From assembly GCA_028871815.1 (NCBI GenBank), contig JAGWMJ010000001.1:434001-498000 (forward strand): DNA of 64,000 nt, written 5' to 3'. The notes beneath the pieces are model-generated. The model searched no databases and was not told the origin of the DNA. It worked only from the letters and a program-made list of their open reading frames with translations. Made by a program: the position numbers and the translations under genes. The DNA comes from Armatimonadota bacterium (GTDB lineage: Bacteria > Armatimonadota > Chthonomonadetes > Chthonomonadales > Chthonomonadaceae). Below are positions 63,014-64,000 of this stretch, piece by piece (the first letter of the stretch is position 1; the number at the start of each line of letters is the position of its first letter).

Positions 63014-63955
63014 ATTCACTTCCTGCGCGGTGCGCAATACGCCCCAGCTGCGCAGCAGGTCGAGAATCTCGTTGAGGCCGTCTTCACCAGCCCGATCGAC
63101 GATATCCTGGTTGTTCCAGACAGCAAAACGCTGCCGGTCGCCGGTCCACCCGAGATCGTGTTCGCACATCGTGACCACTCGGCGCCAGGCGAGTTCTCGA
63201 CGAGGGCGGTAGTGTGCGATGAGGCGAGTCAGCGTTTCCGGGTATCGGTTTAGGATAAAATGCGCGCAATCTTCGGGAAACAGCACCCGGCCCAGGTCGA
63301 GGCGCCTGAAATCACACCAGCGCAGTTGCGCCTTCCGCAAATCGACGTTGATCATCTCGTTTGGAGGAAACTCGCCGGGTGGCCAGGCATCGCGCGCGAA
63401 GATCACTTCGCGCAGTTCACCTTCAAAGACGCAATCGATAAAATTGCTGCCCCAAAACTCGACCTTCCTGAGTCGGGTATTTCTGAAGATGCAGTTGGTA
63501 AATGTAGATTTGTGCGAAAACGCCCGGCGCAGGTCAGCCTGGGTGAAGTCGACATTCACGTACGTGTCGCAGTAGCCGTCCTCCATGGTGCCGAGCGCAG
63601 CGCCCCGCAGATTTGCCCTGCGGAAACTGACGTTCTCGAGCCGCGTGCCCCATACGCGCAGGTCGTGAAACACACAATCATCGAACACGCAATCCTCAAC
63701 AGTCCCGTTGATGAGGTACAGGGCCGGGAGGGTGGAACCGGTGTAGTCGATGCCGTTCCAGTGGAATCGCTCAAGCTCCGTGTACCACGTGAGCTCACCC
63801 ACTTCTACGCCTTCGATTTCCTGGACGTTAACGACGGAGGGCTCGGCCAGCTTGAGGCCACGCATGTCGAGCCGGCCATTGACGAGTTCCTCCTTCAGTC
63901 CGCTGAGGTCCCGGCCCGATTTCATCCCCTCCCAGATTGCGAGTTTGTTATCCAT
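62981..63955 (-). CDS. Pentapeptide-repeat protein, copy 2
   Basis: 324 residues, about half identical to copy 1 with the same layout: LAIWEGMKSGRDLSGL, repeat units (IDYTGSTLPALYL, FRRANLRGAALG, VDFTQADLRRAF, VEFWGSNFIDCVF), the conserved PPNEMINVDLRKAQLRW and the end RTAQEVNAMDPKDRLLP. Starts 9 bp after the stop of the gene running off the right edge, so probably co-transcribed with it. An immunity or binding role is conceivable from the tandem layout but unproven. Confidence 0.75.
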   Translation of the reverse strand: MDNKLAIWEGMKSGRDLSGLKEELVNGRLDMRGLKLAEPSVVNVQEIEGVEVGELTWYTELERFHWNGIDYTGSTLPALYLINGTVEDCVFDDCVFHDLRVWGTRLENVSFRRANLRGAALGTMEDGYCDTYVNVDFTQADLRRAFSHKSTFTNCIFRNTRLRKVEFWGSNFIDCVFEGELREVIFARDAWPPGEFPPNEMINVDLRKAQLRWCDFRRLDLGRVLFPEDCAHFILNRYPETLTRLIAHYRPRRELAWRRVVTMCEHDLGWTGDRQRFAVWNNQDIVDRAGEDGLNEILDLLRSWGVLRTAQEVNAMDPKDRLLP

Positions 63956-63964
63956 GTTTAGGTG

Positions 63965-64000
63965 TCAGTAGTGGATCAGAATGCCGGCACCGAACTGGTG
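63965..64000 (-). CDS. 3' end of an unknown gene (runs off the window)
   Basis: The last 11 codons, HQFGAGILIHY and a TGA at 63965-63967, are open to the window edge and directly precede the pentapeptide gene. Too short to identify; called a gene only from position and amino-acid pattern. Confidence 0.3.
   Translation of the reverse strand, partial: HQFGAGILIHY

Noticed and set aside
1-64000. CRISPR array, tRNA, rRNA, transposase, integrase or reverse transcriptase
   Set aside because: No regularly spaced repeats, no tRNA-like cloverleaf or rRNA core sequence noticed, and none of the ORFs shows a transposase, integrase or YxDD reverse-transcriptase motif. This was by eye, not by covariance-model search.

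Overview
A 64-kb stretch of a GC-rich bacterial chromosome. A Gram-negative-type envelope is implied by hldD, lipoproteins and a beta-barrel-like protein, yet fatty-acid genes resemble the FadN/FadE types known from Firmicutes and there is a SpoIID-domain protein. Together with dnaA-recF-dciA and a nuo operon this would fit a deep-branching diderm such as Armatimonadota; that placement is inference, since no rRNA is present. Most genes lie on the minus strand in tightly packed operons with many ATGA/GTGA stop-start overlaps.

Layout. 1-760: two tandem copies of an unknown small gene. 853-12453: lipid and propionate catabolism: thiolase, a 3-hydroxyacyl-CoA dehydrogenase/enoyl-CoA hydratase fusion, then an operon acyl-CoA dehydrogenase - prpD-like - prpB - citrate/methylcitrate synthase. 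This can take fatty acids to acetyl- and propionyl-CoA and propionyl-CoA to pyruvate plus succinate. Inserted at 2.5-4.6 kb is a metzincin protease/lipoprotein cassette whose second copy lies at 34.2-36.2 kb. 12.9-16.3 kb: M48 protease, CelD-type acyltransferase, secreted Ntn-hydrolase.

16.4-23.5 kb is an accessory region bounded and interrupted by three copies of the 3' end of hldD. It holds an unrecognised three-gene membrane/VWA/LemA-like cluster (17.4-20.5 kb) and two tandem FGE-sulfatase-fold proteins (21.4-23.2 kb) that are nearly identical except for one 81-bp block. 23.3-30.5 kb is core: hldD, a ComEC split in two, dciA, recF, dnaA (no dnaN beside it). 30.6-34.1 kb: beta-barrel-like protein, YvlD-type membrane protein, GNAT, Gfo/Idh/MocA oxidoreductase, surE.

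36.7-51.4 kb: respiratory complex I operon nuoA-C-D-E-F-G-H-J-K-L-M-(lipoprotein)-N, without nuoB and nuoI. 51.8-64 kb: SixA phosphatase, orphan DNA methyltransferase, aldo/keto reductase, thioredoxin-fold/NHL protein divergent from a cyclic-nucleotide-binding protein, an ABC exporter operon behind a perfect consensus promoter, a SpoIID protein and two tandem pentapeptide-repeat proteins.

Most notable: (i) the duplicated protease/lipoprotein cassette has decayed reciprocally, each copy keeping a different intact gene; (ii) the FGE pair shows a sharply bounded hypervariable block resembling diversity-generating retroelement targets; (iii) the hldD-tail repeats framing an accessory region; (iv) a complex I operon lacking exactly the two subunits that carry clusters N2, N6a and N6b. 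No rRNA, tRNA, CRISPR array, transposase or reverse transcriptase was recognised.
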